The notes: a model not told the origin generated them from the sequence alone. Shown: positions 28,806 to 38,462, numbered from the stretch's first letter. The stretch: 64,000 nucleotides of DNA from Actinomadura opuntiae (GCF_030283205.1 NZ_JASNWF010000012.1:248001-312000); one strand, 5' to 3'. Translations and numbers: made by a program.

Positions 28806-29675
28806 CTACTCGGGTGGGTTGGCCGCCTCGGTCAGGGCGGTCAGGACGGCGGCCACGGCAGGTGGGTCGGGTGGGTCGCCGTAGGTCGCGGCGTGGATCT
28901 GTCGGCGGAAGCCGGTGTCGGTGGCGTGGATGTCCTCGCGACGGTGGGCTTGCAGCGCATAGCCGGGCAGGGTGGTGACGCCCGCGCCGGCGGCGACGAG
29001 GGACTGCACGACGACCATGTCGTCGCTGTGCGAGCCGATGCGGGGGGTGAAGCCCTCGTGCCGGCACATCGCGTTCAGCTCGGCCTGGCACCGGCTGCAA
29101 CCGCCGATCCAGGAGGAGAGGCGGTGGCTGGCGAGGCTGTCGTCTGGTTGCCGGCTGATGAGGTAGATGGCGTCATCGCCGATGTGGACGAGGCGGAATC
29201 CCTCGTCTTGGACCGGGCCGTCGGCGTGGCGGAAGACGAGCGCGACGTCGATTTCGCCGTGCCGCAGCATCTGCAGCGCTTCGACGGGGTGGCGGTCGAA
29301 GAGGCTCAGCTCGATTCCTGGGTACGCCTCGGTCAGTGAGGCGAGCGCCTTCGGCACGATCGTGCTCAGCGTGGAGGCGTTGGCGGCCAGGCGGACCCGG
29401 CCGGACTGCAGGCCGACCTGTGCCGCCAGCTCGTTGGTCGCCGCGTCGACGCGTCCGAGGATCTCGGCGGCGCGGTTGGCCAGTAGGTGGCCTTCGGGTG
29501 TCAGCCGGATCCCGCGGCCGATCCGCTGAACGAGTTTGGCGCTGGTGGCTGCCTCCAGGCGGGACAGGTGGTGACTCACCGAGGACTGGGAGTAGTGCAG
29601 GTGCTTCGCCGCTTCGGTCACCGAGCCGTGCCGGGCCACAGCGGACAGGACCTTCAGGTGGACCAGGTTGAGCAT
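28806..29675 (-). CDS. LysR-family transcriptional regulator
   Basis: A 289-residue LysR protein. The helix-turn-helix is at the extreme N-terminus (MLNLVHLKVLSAVARHGSVT, then AAKHLHYSQSSVSHHLSRLE), which fixes the start at ATG 29675. The ligand domain begins near residue 85 with GRVRLAANASTLSTIVPKAL. Codon third positions are less uniformly G/C than in neighbours. It is divergent from the reductase and dioxygenase-like genes, with an inverted repeat just before its own start, the normal position for autoregulation. Confidence 0.9.
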   Translation of the reverse strand: MLNLVHLKVLSAVARHGSVTEAAKHLHYSQSSVSHHLSRLEAATSAKLVQRIGRGIRLTPEGHLLANRAAEILGRVDAATNELAAQVGLQSGRVRLAANASTLSTIVPKALASLTEAYPGIELSLFDRHPVEALQMLRHGEIDVALVFRHADGPVQDEGFRLVHIGDDAIYLISRQPDDSLASHRLSSWIGGCSRCQAELNAMCRHEGFTPRIGSHSDDMVVVQSLVAAGAGVTTLPGYALQAHRREDIHATDTGFRRQIHAATYGDPPDPPAVAAVLTALTEAANPPE

Positions 29676-29677
29676 TG

Positions 29678-29692
29678 ATCGAGAATATCGAT
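29678..29692. promoter_or_regulatory. Candidate LysR binding site ATCGA-N5-TCGAT
   Basis: A perfect 5-base inverted repeat with a 5-base centre lies two bases upstream of the LysR start codon and about 85 bases before the divergent gene. It fits the T-N11-A LysR box. Confidence 0.5.
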
Positions 29693-29775
29693 GCGATTCC
29701 CGCAGAATTGCCATTAGACGTCATGTCTTGCCTGCTCCATCCTTGAGCGAGATCCAGCACGAGGAGGACGAAGCG

Positions 29776-30393
29776 ATGACCACACGTTCGGGCAAGGTGA
29801 CCTGTGATCTCTCGATTTCGGTCGACGGATACTCGGCCGGGCTCAACCAGACCCAGGAACGCCCGTTCGGCGACGACGGCGGCGACGGCTGGGGCTCCAA
29901 GCTCCACTCATGGATGGATGATCCGCAGGAGGCCCGGCTCCAGGCCGACTGGCTGGCCGAGTCCAAGGCGTTCATCATGGGCCGCAACATGTTCGGCCCG
30001 GTGCGCGGCGAGTGGGATCGGCTGTGGAAGGGCTGGTGGGGGGACAACCCGCCCTACCACGGCCCGGTCTTCGTGCTCACCCACTACCCGCGCGACCCGC
30101 AGCCGATGGAGGGCGGCACCACCTTCTACTTCGTCACCGACGGGATCAAGGCCGCGTTCGAACGGGCGCGCGAGGCGGCGGGGGACGGCAACATCTCCAT
30201 CCACGGCGGTGCGACCACCATCAATCAGTACCTCGCCGCCGGCCTGATCGACGAGTTGCGGCTGCGCATCATGCCGATCACGCTCGGCGCCGGCACGCGG
30301 CTGTTCGACGGCGTTCGGTCGCTGAACCTCGAGCAGGTGGAGTCGCGAGCGCCAGGCCCGATCACGCACCTGACCTATCGCGTGCTGGCGTGA
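29776..30393 (+). CDS. Dihydrofolate reductase-like (RibD C-terminal domain) protein
   Basis: A 205-residue protein of the RibD_C/dihydrofolate reductase-like family common in actinobacteria. It has the family start (KVTCDLSISVDGYSAGLNQ), the helix-strand AFIMGRNMFGPVRGEW, the nucleotide-loop segment SIHGGATTINQYLAAGLIDE and a C-terminal LGAGTRLFD. NADPH-dependent reduction of an unknown small substrate is likely; true folate reduction is not expected. GAGGAGG precedes ATG 29776. The dioxygenase-like gene follows after 14 bases, and both face the LysR gene that probably controls them. Confidence 0.88.
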   Translation: MTTRSGKVTCDLSISVDGYSAGLNQTQERPFGDDGGDGWGSKLHSWMDDPQEARLQADWLAESKAFIMGRNMFGPVRGEWDRLWKGWWGDNPPYHGPVFVLTHYPRDPQPMEGGTTFYFVTDGIKAAFERAREAAGDGNISIHGGATTINQYLAAGLIDELRLRIMPITLGAGTRLFDGVRSLNLEQVESRAPGPITHLTYRVLA

Positions 30394-30407
30394 CAAGGGA
30401 GATCACC

Positions 30408-31016
30408 ATGAGACCCGATGGCGCCCTGCAGACCTTCATCGACGATGTGGAGTCCGTGGTCGCCGGCACCGATGACGAGCACGAGATCGTCAAGCGGGTC
30501 GCGGACCTGCTGTCCGCCCTCTTGGCGGGCGACTACCGGCTCCCACCCGAGGTCACACGGCCCTCGAACGATCACCACGTCAACTACCCGCTCTACATCG
30601 CTCCCGATCACGGCTGGTGCCTGGCCGCAGTCGTCTGGAACGTCGGTCAACGCACGCCCGTGCACGGACACCAGACGTGGGGCGTGGCCGGAATCTACTC
30701 GGGATCCGAACACGAGTTCCGCTACCACAAGCCCACGGCCGCCGATGCGGGCCGCCCTCTCAAGCCCGCCGGGGAGAACGTGTGGGAGCCCGGCCAGGTC
30801 ACCGTCTGCTGCACGACCGACGACGACGTCCACGCCGTCGCGGCCGTCGGCGATGTGCCCACCGTCGGGATCCACGTCTATGGAGCCGACATCTGCGCCA
30901 TCGAACGGCGCTCCTACGACCCGGCGACCGGAGCGGCCACCTGGTTCGTCTCCGACTGGGACGCCCCAGATCCCGGAGTTAATGGAGGTCCGGCTCGACG
31001 CCGTCTACGCCCTTGA
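30408..31016 (+). CDS. Cysteine dioxygenase-like cupin protein
   Basis: A 202-residue single-domain cupin resembling bacterial cysteine/3-mercaptopropionate dioxygenases. Iron ligands are visible as His86 and His88 in PVHGHQTWG and His156 in VGIHVYG. These enzymes oxidise a thiol to its sulfinic acid. The catalytic core ends with ATWFVSDWDAP; the remaining dozen residues (PGVNGGPARRRLRP) are Arg-rich and unlike the family, and the same DNA in another frame resembles a different gene fragment. So the natural C-terminus may have been replaced. AGGGAG lies before ATG 30408. Substrate is inferred only from family. Confidence 0.82.
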   Translation: MRPDGALQTFIDDVESVVAGTDDEHEIVKRVADLLSALLAGDYRLPPEVTRPSNDHHVNYPLYIAPDHGWCLAAVVWNVGQRTPVHGHQTWGVAGIYSGSEHEFRYHKPTAADAGRPLKPAGENVWEPGQVTVCCTTDDDVHAVAAVGDVPTVGIHVYGADICAIERRSYDPATGAATWFVSDWDAPDPGVNGGPARRRLRP

Positions 31017-31080
31017 ACGGCTGGTCCAGGGGGCGGCCGGACATGCGGTGCCGGTCGATGAGTGGGGCTGGGCCGCGTGA
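30982..31080 (+). pseudogene. Possible fragment of a pentapeptide-repeat-type membrane protein gene
   Basis: A 32-codon stretch overlapping the dioxygenase-like 3-prime end reads MEVRLDAVYALERLVQG and then stops at 31080. The EVRLxAxYALERL pattern resembles a helix found in Streptomyces pentapeptide-repeat membrane proteins. It is too short to be sure and could be chance, but it coincides with the odd tail of the preceding gene and may mark a recombination scar. Confidence 0.25.
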
Positions 31081-31206
31081 ACGACGACGGCCAGATCGGG
31101 GCCTGCCTGGAGTCGGCTGACGACACGGAGGCGAAATCCGAGCGGACACGAGGTCGTTCCGGGCGCGGATCTTAGCCTGTAAGCATACGTTTACCCTGGT
31201 CAGGGG

Positions 31207-31283
31207 TGGCGCGCCCGGCAGGATTCGAACCCGCGACCGTCGGTTTAGAAGACCGATGCTCTATCCAGCTGAGCTACGGGCGC
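31207..31283 (-). tRNA. tRNA-Arg (anticodon UCU)
   Basis: A complete cloverleaf folds on the minus strand. The acceptor stem is GCGCCCG/CGGGCGC, the D-arm GCTC/GAGC, the anticodon stem TCGGT/ACCGA with loop CTTCTAA (anticodon TCT), and the T-arm GCGGG-TTCGAAT-CCTGC. Discriminator G and a genome-encoded CCA follow at 31210-31207. A -10 TACACT lies at 31317-31312. It decodes AGA, a rare codon in this genome. The tRNA 3-prime end faces the LysR/RibD-like/dioxygenase cassette. Confidence 0.96.
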
Positions 31284-31411
31284 TCGGCGGCCCGGCGGGA
31301 CGCCGGGACACAGTGTAAGGCGGAGCGTCCTCCGGCTCCACATCCATAACGGTGCTACCAGGCGACGCGTCGGGCCGCGGCGGTGGGCGCGGGGTCATAT
31401 CTTGTGGTGTT

Positions 31412-32203
31412 GTGGCGGTGGAGTACGACGAGGTGCCGCTCTCCGGCGGGGACGTGACGGAGGGCCTGGTGCGGGTGGGGGACACGGTGCGCAGGCCGCT
31501 TCGGGCGCACAGCGCGGCGGTGCACGGGTTGCTGCGGCATCTGGAGGAGGCCGGGTTCGACGGCGCGCCGCGCGTGCTCGGGGTGGACGAGCAGCGGCGG
31601 GAGGTCCTCAGCTGGGTGCCGGGGGACGTGCCGCACCGGCCGCTGCCGAGGTACGCGGTGTCGGAGGACGCGCTGAGGGGAGTCGGGGCGCTGCTGCGGC
31701 GGTACCACGACGCGGTGGTCTCGTACGGGGTGCCCGAGGGCGGCTGGGACCGGGAGGCGTCCAACCTGGACGGGCCTCCTGAGTTGATCGGGCACTGCGA
31801 CGTGACGCCGGAGAACGTGGTGTTCCGGGACGGGGCGCCCGCGGCGCTGATCGACTTCGATCTGGCGCGGCCGACGACGCGGCTGTACGACGTGGTGACG
31901 GCGCTGCGGCACTGGGCGCCGATCGCCGATCCGGCCGACCGGGACGCGCTGCTCTACCAGGCGGACGTCGCGCGCAGGGTGCGGATCTTCTGCGACGCGT
32001 ACGGGCTGGACCCGGACCGGCGGCGGGAGCTGCTGCCTGCGGCGCGGGTGCGGTTCGAGCGGTCGTACGAGGCGATGCGGGCGCGGGCGGCCCGCGGCGG
32101 CGGCTGGGCGCGCATCTGGCAGGGTGGGGCGGGCCCGCGGATCCGGCGGGCGCAGGACTGGTTGGAGCGTCACTGGGATGAGCTTGATGCGCGGCTCTGC
32201 TGA
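31412..32203 (+). CDS. Aminoglycoside phosphotransferase (APH)-family protein
   Basis: A 263-residue small-molecule kinase-fold protein. The catalytic loop is LIGHCDVTPENVVF (His128, Asp130, Asn135) and the metal site LIDFDLARP (Asp148). The N-lobe begins with the segment VRRPLRAHSAAVHGLLRHLE, as in an actinobacterial subgroup that is not linked to drug resistance; an ordinary ATP-binding Lys is not evident. Substrate is unknown. The start is uncertain: GTG 31412 has no ribosome site and may be leaderless, and an upstream ATG at 31352 is open. The gene overlaps cobD by 26 bases and is probably co-transcribed with it. Confidence 0.82.
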   Translation: MAVEYDEVPLSGGDVTEGLVRVGDTVRRPLRAHSAAVHGLLRHLEEAGFDGAPRVLGVDEQRREVLSWVPGDVPHRPLPRYAVSEDALRGVGALLRRYHDAVVSYGVPEGGWDREASNLDGPPELIGHCDVTPENVVFRDGAPAALIDFDLARPTTRLYDVVTALRHWAPIADPADRDALLYQADVARRVRIFCDAYGLDPDRRRELLPAARVRFERSYEAMRARAARGGGWARIWQGGAGPRIRRAQDWLERHWDELDARLC

Positions 32204-33080
32204 GGGGCTGGTTCTGGGGGTGGCGCTGGACGCGCTTCTCGGGGATCCGAGGAGGGGGCATCCCGTCGCGGGGTTCGGGAGGCTGGCGTCGAGGCTCGAA
32301 CGGCTCGTCTACCGGGATTCGCGGGCGGCGGGCGTCCTTTATGCCGGGGTTCTCGTGGGCGGTGCCGTGGCTTCGGGCGTGATCCTGGAAAAGGTCGCGC
32401 GGGGGCCCTGGCGGGTCGCTCTCACCGCGGGAGTCACGTGGGCCGTTCTGGGCGGGACGTCTTTGGGACGCGAAGGGCTCGCCATGGAGCGGCTTTTGGA
32501 GGACGGGGATCTGGAGGGCGCGCGGGGAAGGCTTTCGCATTTGTGCGCGCGCGATCCCAAGGGTTTGGACGAGGCGGAACTGGCGCGGGCGACCGTCGAG
32601 TCGGTCGCGGAGAACACGTCCGATGCCGCGATCGCCCCGCTGGTGTGGGGAGCGATCGGTGGTGTTCCGGGATTGCTCGCTTACCGGGCGGTGAACACGC
32701 TCGATGCGATGGTCGGATACAGGAACGCGCGCTATGAGCGGTTCGGATGGGCCGCGGCCCGGCTCGACGACGCGGCGAACTGGGTGCCGGCGCGGCTGAC
32801 CGGAATGCTCGTCGCGCTGTGCGCGGGACGGGACGCCTGGCGCGTTCTGCGACGTGACGGAGGCAATCACCCGAGCCCGAATGCCGGACGGTGCGAGGCC
32901 GCTTTCGCGGGCGCGCTGGGCGTCCGGCTCGGCGGGACGAATTCGTACGGAGGTTCGGTGGAGCGGCGGCCGGGAATGGGCGACGGACGGGCTCCGGAGG
33001 TCCGCGACATCGGGCGGGCGGTGCGGTTGTCGGCGGCGGTGACGTTCGCGGCGGCGGCGCTGGTGTGGGGTGCGCGGTGA
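32178..33080 (+). CDS. cobD: Adenosylcobinamide-phosphate synthase
   Basis: A 300-residue integral membrane enzyme (CobD/CbiB) that joins adenosylcobyric acid to aminopropanol or its phosphate in cobalamin synthesis. Family motifs include LGDPRRGHPVAGFGRL at the N-terminus, VAENTSDAAIAPLVWGAIGG and GLLAYRAVNTLDAMVGYRN in the core, and NSYGGSVERRPGMGDG near the end. Several hydrophobic helices lie around residues 45-100 and 150-175. The start may be ATG 32178 or 32187. It overlaps both neighbours and is translationally coupled to cobQ through GTGA. Confidence 0.95.
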   Translation: MSLMRGSAEGLVLGVALDALLGDPRRGHPVAGFGRLASRLERLVYRDSRAAGVLYAGVLVGGAVASGVILEKVARGPWRVALTAGVTWAVLGGTSLGREGLAMERLLEDGDLEGARGRLSHLCARDPKGLDEAELARATVESVAENTSDAAIAPLVWGAIGGVPGLLAYRAVNTLDAMVGYRNARYERFGWAAARLDDAANWVPARLTGMLVALCAGRDAWRVLRRDGGNHPSPNAGRCEAAFAGALGVRLGGTNSYGGSVERRPGMGDGRAPEVRDIGRAVRLSAAVTFAAAALVWGAR

Positions 33081-34573
33081 GCGGTCTGCTGGTCGCGGGG
33101 ACGACGTCCGACGCCGGAAAGAGCGTGGTGACCGCCGGACTGTGCCGGTGGCTGGCGCGGCGGGGCGTGAAGGTGGCGCCGTTCAAGGCGCAGAACATGT
33201 CGCTGAACTCGATGGTGACGGCGGACGGCGCCGAGATCGGGCGGGCGCAGTACATGCAGGCGCAGGCGGCCGGGGTGGAGCCGCGCGCGGTGATGAACCC
33301 GGTGCTGCTGAAGCCGGGCAGCGACCGGCGCAGCCAGGTCGTGGTGCTGGGGCGGCCGGTCGCCGAGGTGGACGCGCTCCAGTACGGCGACCACAAGGAA
33401 TGGCTCCGCACCGTCGTGAAGGACAGCCTGGACGAACTCCGGAGCGAATACGACGTGGTGGTCTGCGAGGGCGCCGGAAGCCCGGCGGAGATCAACCTGC
33501 GGGCCGGGGACATCGTCAACATGGGGCTGGCGAGAATGGCGGACCTGCCCGTCATCGTGGTCGGCGACATCGACCGGGGCGGGGTGTTCGCCTCGCTGTT
33601 CGGGACGGTCGCCCTTCTGGAGCCGGCCGATCAGGCGCTCATCGCGGGATTCGTCATCAACAAGTTCCGCGGCGCCAAGGAACTGCTGGAGCCGGGCCTC
33701 GAACAGTTGAGGAAGCTGACCGGGCGTCCGGTGCTGGGTGTCCTGCCGTGGACGCTGGGGCTCTATCTGGATTCCGAGGACACGCTCGCGCTCGACGCGC
33801 CGCGTCCCGAGGCGAGAGGCCCGTACGGGAGGCAGACGCTGCGGGTGGTGGTCGTCCGTTTCCCGCGCATCTCGAATTTCACCGACCTGGACGCGCTGGC
33901 CTGCGAACCCGGCGTCGTGGTGCGCTATGCCGCGAGCGCCGGAGACCTGGCGGAGGCCGATCTGGTCGTGCTGCCGGGGACGCGGGCGACGGTCAGCGAT
34001 CTGGCGTGGCTGCGCGAGCGCGGAATGGCCGACGAGATCGTGCGGCGGGCCCGGGAAGGGCTTCCGGTGCTCGGCATCTGCGGCGGCCACCAGATGCTGG
34101 CCCGCGAGATCGTGGACGACGTCGAATCGAAGACCGGACGCGTCGAAGGGCTCGGACTGCTGCCCGCGCGGGCCGTCTTCGAGGGTGACAAGACGCTCGG
34201 ACGGCCGCGCGGCAGCGCCTATGGCGAGGACGTCGAGGCCTACGAGATCCACCACGGAATCGTGACCGTCGAGAGCGGCGAGCCATTCCTGGACGGCTGC
34301 CGCGTCGGCGCCGTCTGGGGCACGACCTGGCACGGCGCCATGGAGAGCGACGGATTCAGGCGGGCCTTCCTGAAGGACATCGCGCAAACGGCCGGACGGG
34401 ATTTCACCCCCGCCCCCGACGTGGAGTTCGCCGCGCTGCGGGAGGCGACGATGGACGCGCTCGGCGACCTCGTCGAAGAGCATCTCGACACCGACGCCGT
34501 GTGGCGGCTCATCGAGAAGGGCGCGCCGAAGGACCTGCCGGTCGTGCCGCCGGGCGGTGCCCCGGCTATTTGA
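33077..34573 (+). CDS. cobQ: Cobyric acid synthase
   Basis: A 498-residue glutamine-dependent amidotransferase that amidates four side chains of adenosylcobyrinic acid diamide. The N-terminal ATP-binding half begins LLVAGTTSDAGKSVVTAGLC and contains PFKAQNMSLNS and VVGDIDRGGVFA. The C-terminal class I-like glutaminase domain has LPGTRATVSDL, the nucleophile Cys in VLGICGGHQML and YEIHHG near the end. The start is GTG 33077 inside the cobD stop. Length matches known CobQ. Its 3-prime end overlaps the convergent importer lipoprotein gene by eight bases. No cobalamin riboswitch is visible upstream of the cluster. Confidence 0.96.
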   Translation: MSGLLVAGTTSDAGKSVVTAGLCRWLARRGVKVAPFKAQNMSLNSMVTADGAEIGRAQYMQAQAAGVEPRAVMNPVLLKPGSDRRSQVVVLGRPVAEVDALQYGDHKEWLRTVVKDSLDELRSEYDVVVCEGAGSPAEINLRAGDIVNMGLARMADLPVIVVGDIDRGGVFASLFGTVALLEPADQALIAGFVINKFRGAKELLEPGLEQLRKLTGRPVLGVLPWTLGLYLDSEDTLALDAPRPEARGPYGRQTLRVVVVRFPRISNFTDLDALACEPGVVVRYAASAGDLAEADLVVLPGTRATVSDLAWLRERGMADEIVRRAREGLPVLGICGGHQMLAREIVDDVESKTGRVEGLGLLPARAVFEGDKTLGRPRGSAYGEDVEAYEIHHGIVTVESGEPFLDGCRVGAVWGTTWHGAMESDGFRRAFLKDIAQTAGRDFTPAPDVEFAALREATMDALGDLVEEHLDTDAVWRLIEKGAPKDLPVVPPGGAPAI

Positions 34574-35534
34574 TGAGCCCCTGCTCGCGCATCCAGTCGC
34601 GGGCCACGAAGACGGGGTCGTCGCCGTTCACGTCGACCTTGCTGTTGAGGCCCCGCATGACGTTCGTCGTGAGCTTCGGGCTTATCTTCGCGAAGAGGGC
34701 CGTGAGTTCGGGATGCGCGCGCAGTACCGATTCGCGGACGGTGATGGCCGGGTTGTAGTTCGGGAAGAAGTGCTTGCTGTCGCTGAGCACGTGCAGGTGC
34801 AGTGCCTCGATGCGGCCGTCGGTCGTGAACACCTCGCCGAAGGTGCACTTCCCGCCGGAGGTGGCGTTGTAGACGACGCCGGACGACATCTGCCGGACGT
34901 TCGTGGCGGCGACGCTCGACCCGTAGGAGAGCCCGTACGTCTTGAGCATTCCGCGCAGCCCGTCATTGCGGGTGAAGAATTCGGGGTCGACGCAGAACGT
35001 CCGCTGCCCCGCCGGGACCTTCCTCATGTCGGAGAGGTCCGACAGCCCGTACTTCTTCTGGGTCGCGGTCGTCACGGCCATCGCGTAGGTGTTGTTGAGC
35101 GGCGCCGGAGGCGCGAGCCACGCGATGCGGTTGCGTTTCAGGTCCAGGTCGCGGACGGCCTCGAACTGCTTCTGCGGGTCCGCGATCGGGTTCTCCTCAC
35201 CGAGGTAGGTGATCCAGCCGGTGCCGGTGTACTCCCAGGCGAGGTCGTTGTCGCCGCTGGTGATGGACTTGCGGGCGGTGACGCTGCCCTGGACGTTGGT
35301 GTGGTCCTCGGCGTTCGCGCCGGCGGCGGTGAGCGCCAGCACCGCGATCTTGCCGAGGATGATCTGCTCGGTGAACTCCTTGGAGGTCACCCGGATCGTC
35401 GCGTCCTTGAGGCCCGGAATGGGACGGATGCCGGCGGGCTCGATGTGCGGGATGAACGCCGACGCCGGCTTCAGCCCGCACCCGGCGAGCGCGAGGACCG
35501 GCACCAGCGCCGCCGCGAGGAACCTCCGCCGCAT
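34566..35534 (-). CDS. Compatible-solute (OpuC/ProX-type) substrate-binding lipoprotein
   Basis: A 322-residue lipoprotein with a lipobox ending at Cys19 (LALAGCG). The OpuAC fold is recognisable in TIRVTSKEFTEQIILGKIAV, DNDLAWEYTGTGWITYLGE and AVTTATQKKYGLSDLSDMRK. It would bind glycine betaine, carnitine, choline or a related osmolyte and hand it to the two permeases. The ATG shares a base with the upstream permease stop (TGATG). It is the last gene of a permease-ATPase-permease-lipoprotein operon, the OpuC gene set in a different order. Ligand specificity cannot be read. Confidence 0.9.
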   Translation of the reverse strand: MRRRFLAAALVPVLALAGCGLKPASAFIPHIEPAGIRPIPGLKDATIRVTSKEFTEQIILGKIAVLALTAAGANAEDHTNVQGSVTARKSITSGDNDLAWEYTGTGWITYLGEENPIADPQKQFEAVRDLDLKRNRIAWLAPPAPLNNTYAMAVTTATQKKYGLSDLSDMRKVPAGQRTFCVDPEFFTRNDGLRGMLKTYGLSYGSSVAATNVRQMSSGVVYNATSGGKCTFGEVFTTDGRIEALHLHVLSDSKHFFPNYNPAITVRESVLRAHPELTALFAKISPKLTTNVMRGLNSKVDVNGDDPVFVARDWMREQGLIK

Positions 35535-36348
35535 CACAGCCCCTTCGGCACCAGCAGCCGGGTCGCCATCCCGCCGAGCCAGTCGACCAGCAGGGCGAGC
35601 AGCGCGATGAGGACGCAGCCGGTCAGCAGCACAGGGGTGCGCTGGGTGCTGACGCCGCTGGTGATGAGGTCGCCGAGCCCGCCGCCGCTGATGAACGCGG
35701 CGATGCTGGCCGTCCCGACCATCAGCACGAGCGTGGTGCGGATGCCGGCCAGGATGACCGGCGCGGCCAGCGGCAGCTCGACGCGGCGCAGCACCGTCGC
35801 CGGCGGCATGCCGATGCCCCGGCCGGCGTCGGTGAGGGTCGGGTCGACCTGCTGGAGCCCGACCATGGTGTTGCGGAGCGCGGGCAGCACGCCGTAGGCG
35901 ACGAGCGCGACGACGGCCGTCCAGAAGCCGATGCCCCAGATGACGGCGAGCAGCACGACCACGCCGATCGCGGGCGCGGACTGCCCGATGTTGGCGATCG
36001 CCAGCACGACCGGCGTCGCGGGACGCGCCCAGGCGCGGCTGAGCAGCACGCCGAGCGGGATCGCGATGACCAGGACGGCGAGCGTCGACACGACGGTCAG
36101 CTCGATGTGCTCCCATGTCTTCTGCGTGACGTAGTGCGGCGCGAGGCTGCGGCGGGCGATGCTGTCGAGGTCGGAGTTCTCCACGTACAGCATCCACGCG
36201 GCGCCGACCGCGATGATGACGACCGGTTCGAGCACGGACCGCCAGGACCGCCCGGTCGGGGTGTGCAGCGACTCGCGGGGCTCGGCGGCGGCGTTCGGGT
36301 TCTCCGCCGGGGCCTTCCCGGACGGCGCCGGGGTGGCGGGCGGCGCGC

Positions 36349-36352
<4 letters not shown>
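35534..36352 (-). CDS. Compatible-solute ABC transporter permease (OpuC type), second
   Basis: A 272-residue permease with a hydrophilic, Pro/Ala-rich N-terminal tail of about 40 residues, a first helix PVVIIAVGAAWMLYV, an outside loop and a BPD_transp_1 core (ELTVVSTLAVLVIAIPLGVL). The coupling loop is DAGRGIGMPPATVLRRVELP. Compared with its partner at 37532 it carries an extra N-terminal helix and loop. The start is GTG 36352, overlapping the ATPase stop by four bases. Together the two permeases form a heteromeric channel as in OpuCB/OpuCD. Confidence 0.9.
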
Positions 36353-37531
<1,179 letters not shown>

Positions 37532-37539
<8 letters not shown>

Positions 37540-38179
37540 GGACGCCCCGCGGGGTGGTCAGCCGCCCGACCAGCACGAAGCAGCCGTCGAACAGCAGCGC
37601 CAGGATGATGATCAGCACCGTCCCGGCGAGCGTCATGTTGATCGCGTTCGCGCCGCCGAGCCGGGCCAGCCCGGAGAAGATCTGCTCGCCGAGCCCCGGC
37701 CCCGACACGTACGCGGCGATCGCGCCGATCCCCATCGCGAGCTGGGTGCTCACCCGCACGCCGGTGAGGATCACCGGCCAGGCGAGCGGCAGCTCGATCC
37801 GCAGCAGGATCGCGGTGCGGGTCATCCCGATGCCGCGCGCCGCGTCCACCAGCGTGCGGTCGACGCCGGCCAGCCCGACGATGGTGTTGCGCACGATCGG
37901 CAGCAGCGAGTACAGGGTCAGCGCGACGACGCTCGGCGCGACGCCGAGCCCCAGCGGCGTGATCAGCAGGCCGAGCAGCGCCAGCGACGGCACCGTGAAG
38001 ACGACCCCGGCGGTGCTGGTGGCCAGCGCGGACAGCCGCCCGCTGCGGTAGACGGCCAGCCCGATCACCAGCCCGATCACCAGCGCCGCCAGCACGCACT
38101 GGAAGACCATGCTGGCGTGCTGCCAGGTCTCGAACTCCAGCCGCTCGCGCCGGCTGCCCAGGTACTCCCAGAAGTCCAC
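37532..38179 (-). CDS. Compatible-solute ABC transporter permease (OpuC type), first
   Basis: A 215-residue permease and first gene of the osmolyte importer operon. It begins WEYLGSRRERLEFETWQHAS, which matches the compact OpuCB-type N-terminus, and has about five helices and the coupling loop DAARGIGMTRTAILLRIELP. I chose GTG 38179, preceded by GGGGGG, rather than the ATG at 38260, whose extra 27 residues look non-coding and run into the promoter region. The upstream gap 38180-38292 should hold the operon promoter, but no clear hexamers were found. Confidence 0.88.
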
Positions 38180-38292
38180 GTTCCCCCCGCAACGATCACT
38201 ACCCACCGCAGTCGATCGATCACACATCACCGCCACGGGCCAGTTCGACACCGGCCGCACCCGTACTAAGCTCGACCCCCAACAACCTCAAG

Positions 38293-38443
38293 CGTTGCGA
38301 TCGCGAGCGAAGCCGGATTCGAGCGAAGCGAGAATCCGATCGCGCAGCGAGGCCCCCAGGGCCGAGTCGGAGCGATGCAGCGATCGCCGCGTTGTCCGTT
38401 GAAGGAAGGGCGCTCCAGCGCCCGCCCGCCAAGGGCAATGCAA
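38293..38443 (+). repeat. 150-bp structured repeat element, copy A
   Basis: This stretch is almost identical to the reverse strand of 54174-54323. Both copies share a GCGATCGC at each side of the first half, a GGATTC...GAATCC hairpin and a GGCCC/GGGCC hairpin. In the 3-prime part an outer stem pairs GCGTTGTCC (38389-38397) with GGGCAATGC (38433-38441) using two G-U pairs; it encloses GGGCGCT-CC-AGCGCCC (38408-38423). In copy B the inner stem has a different sequence but is again perfect, and the outer stem is fully Watson-Crick. The G-U pairs point to an RNA read on this strand. It ends 19 bases before the gene at 38463. Confidence 0.85.
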
Positions 38444-38462
38444 TGAACACGGAGGACGTCGG

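Noticed and set aside
31207..31283. Integrative element at tRNA-Arg
   Set aside because: No integrase, excisionase or second copy of the tRNA 3-prime end was found within the window, so only the cassette's gene context hints at transfer.
31284..32177. Cobalamin riboswitch before the cob genes
   Set aside because: No B12-box-like conserved core or multi-stem leader was recognisable; the phosphotransferase gene occupies the space.
38293..38443. Repeat element as an insertion sequence or CRISPR
   Set aside because: It has no reading frame for a transposase, no terminal inverted repeats and only one unit per locus; there are no regularly spaced spacers.
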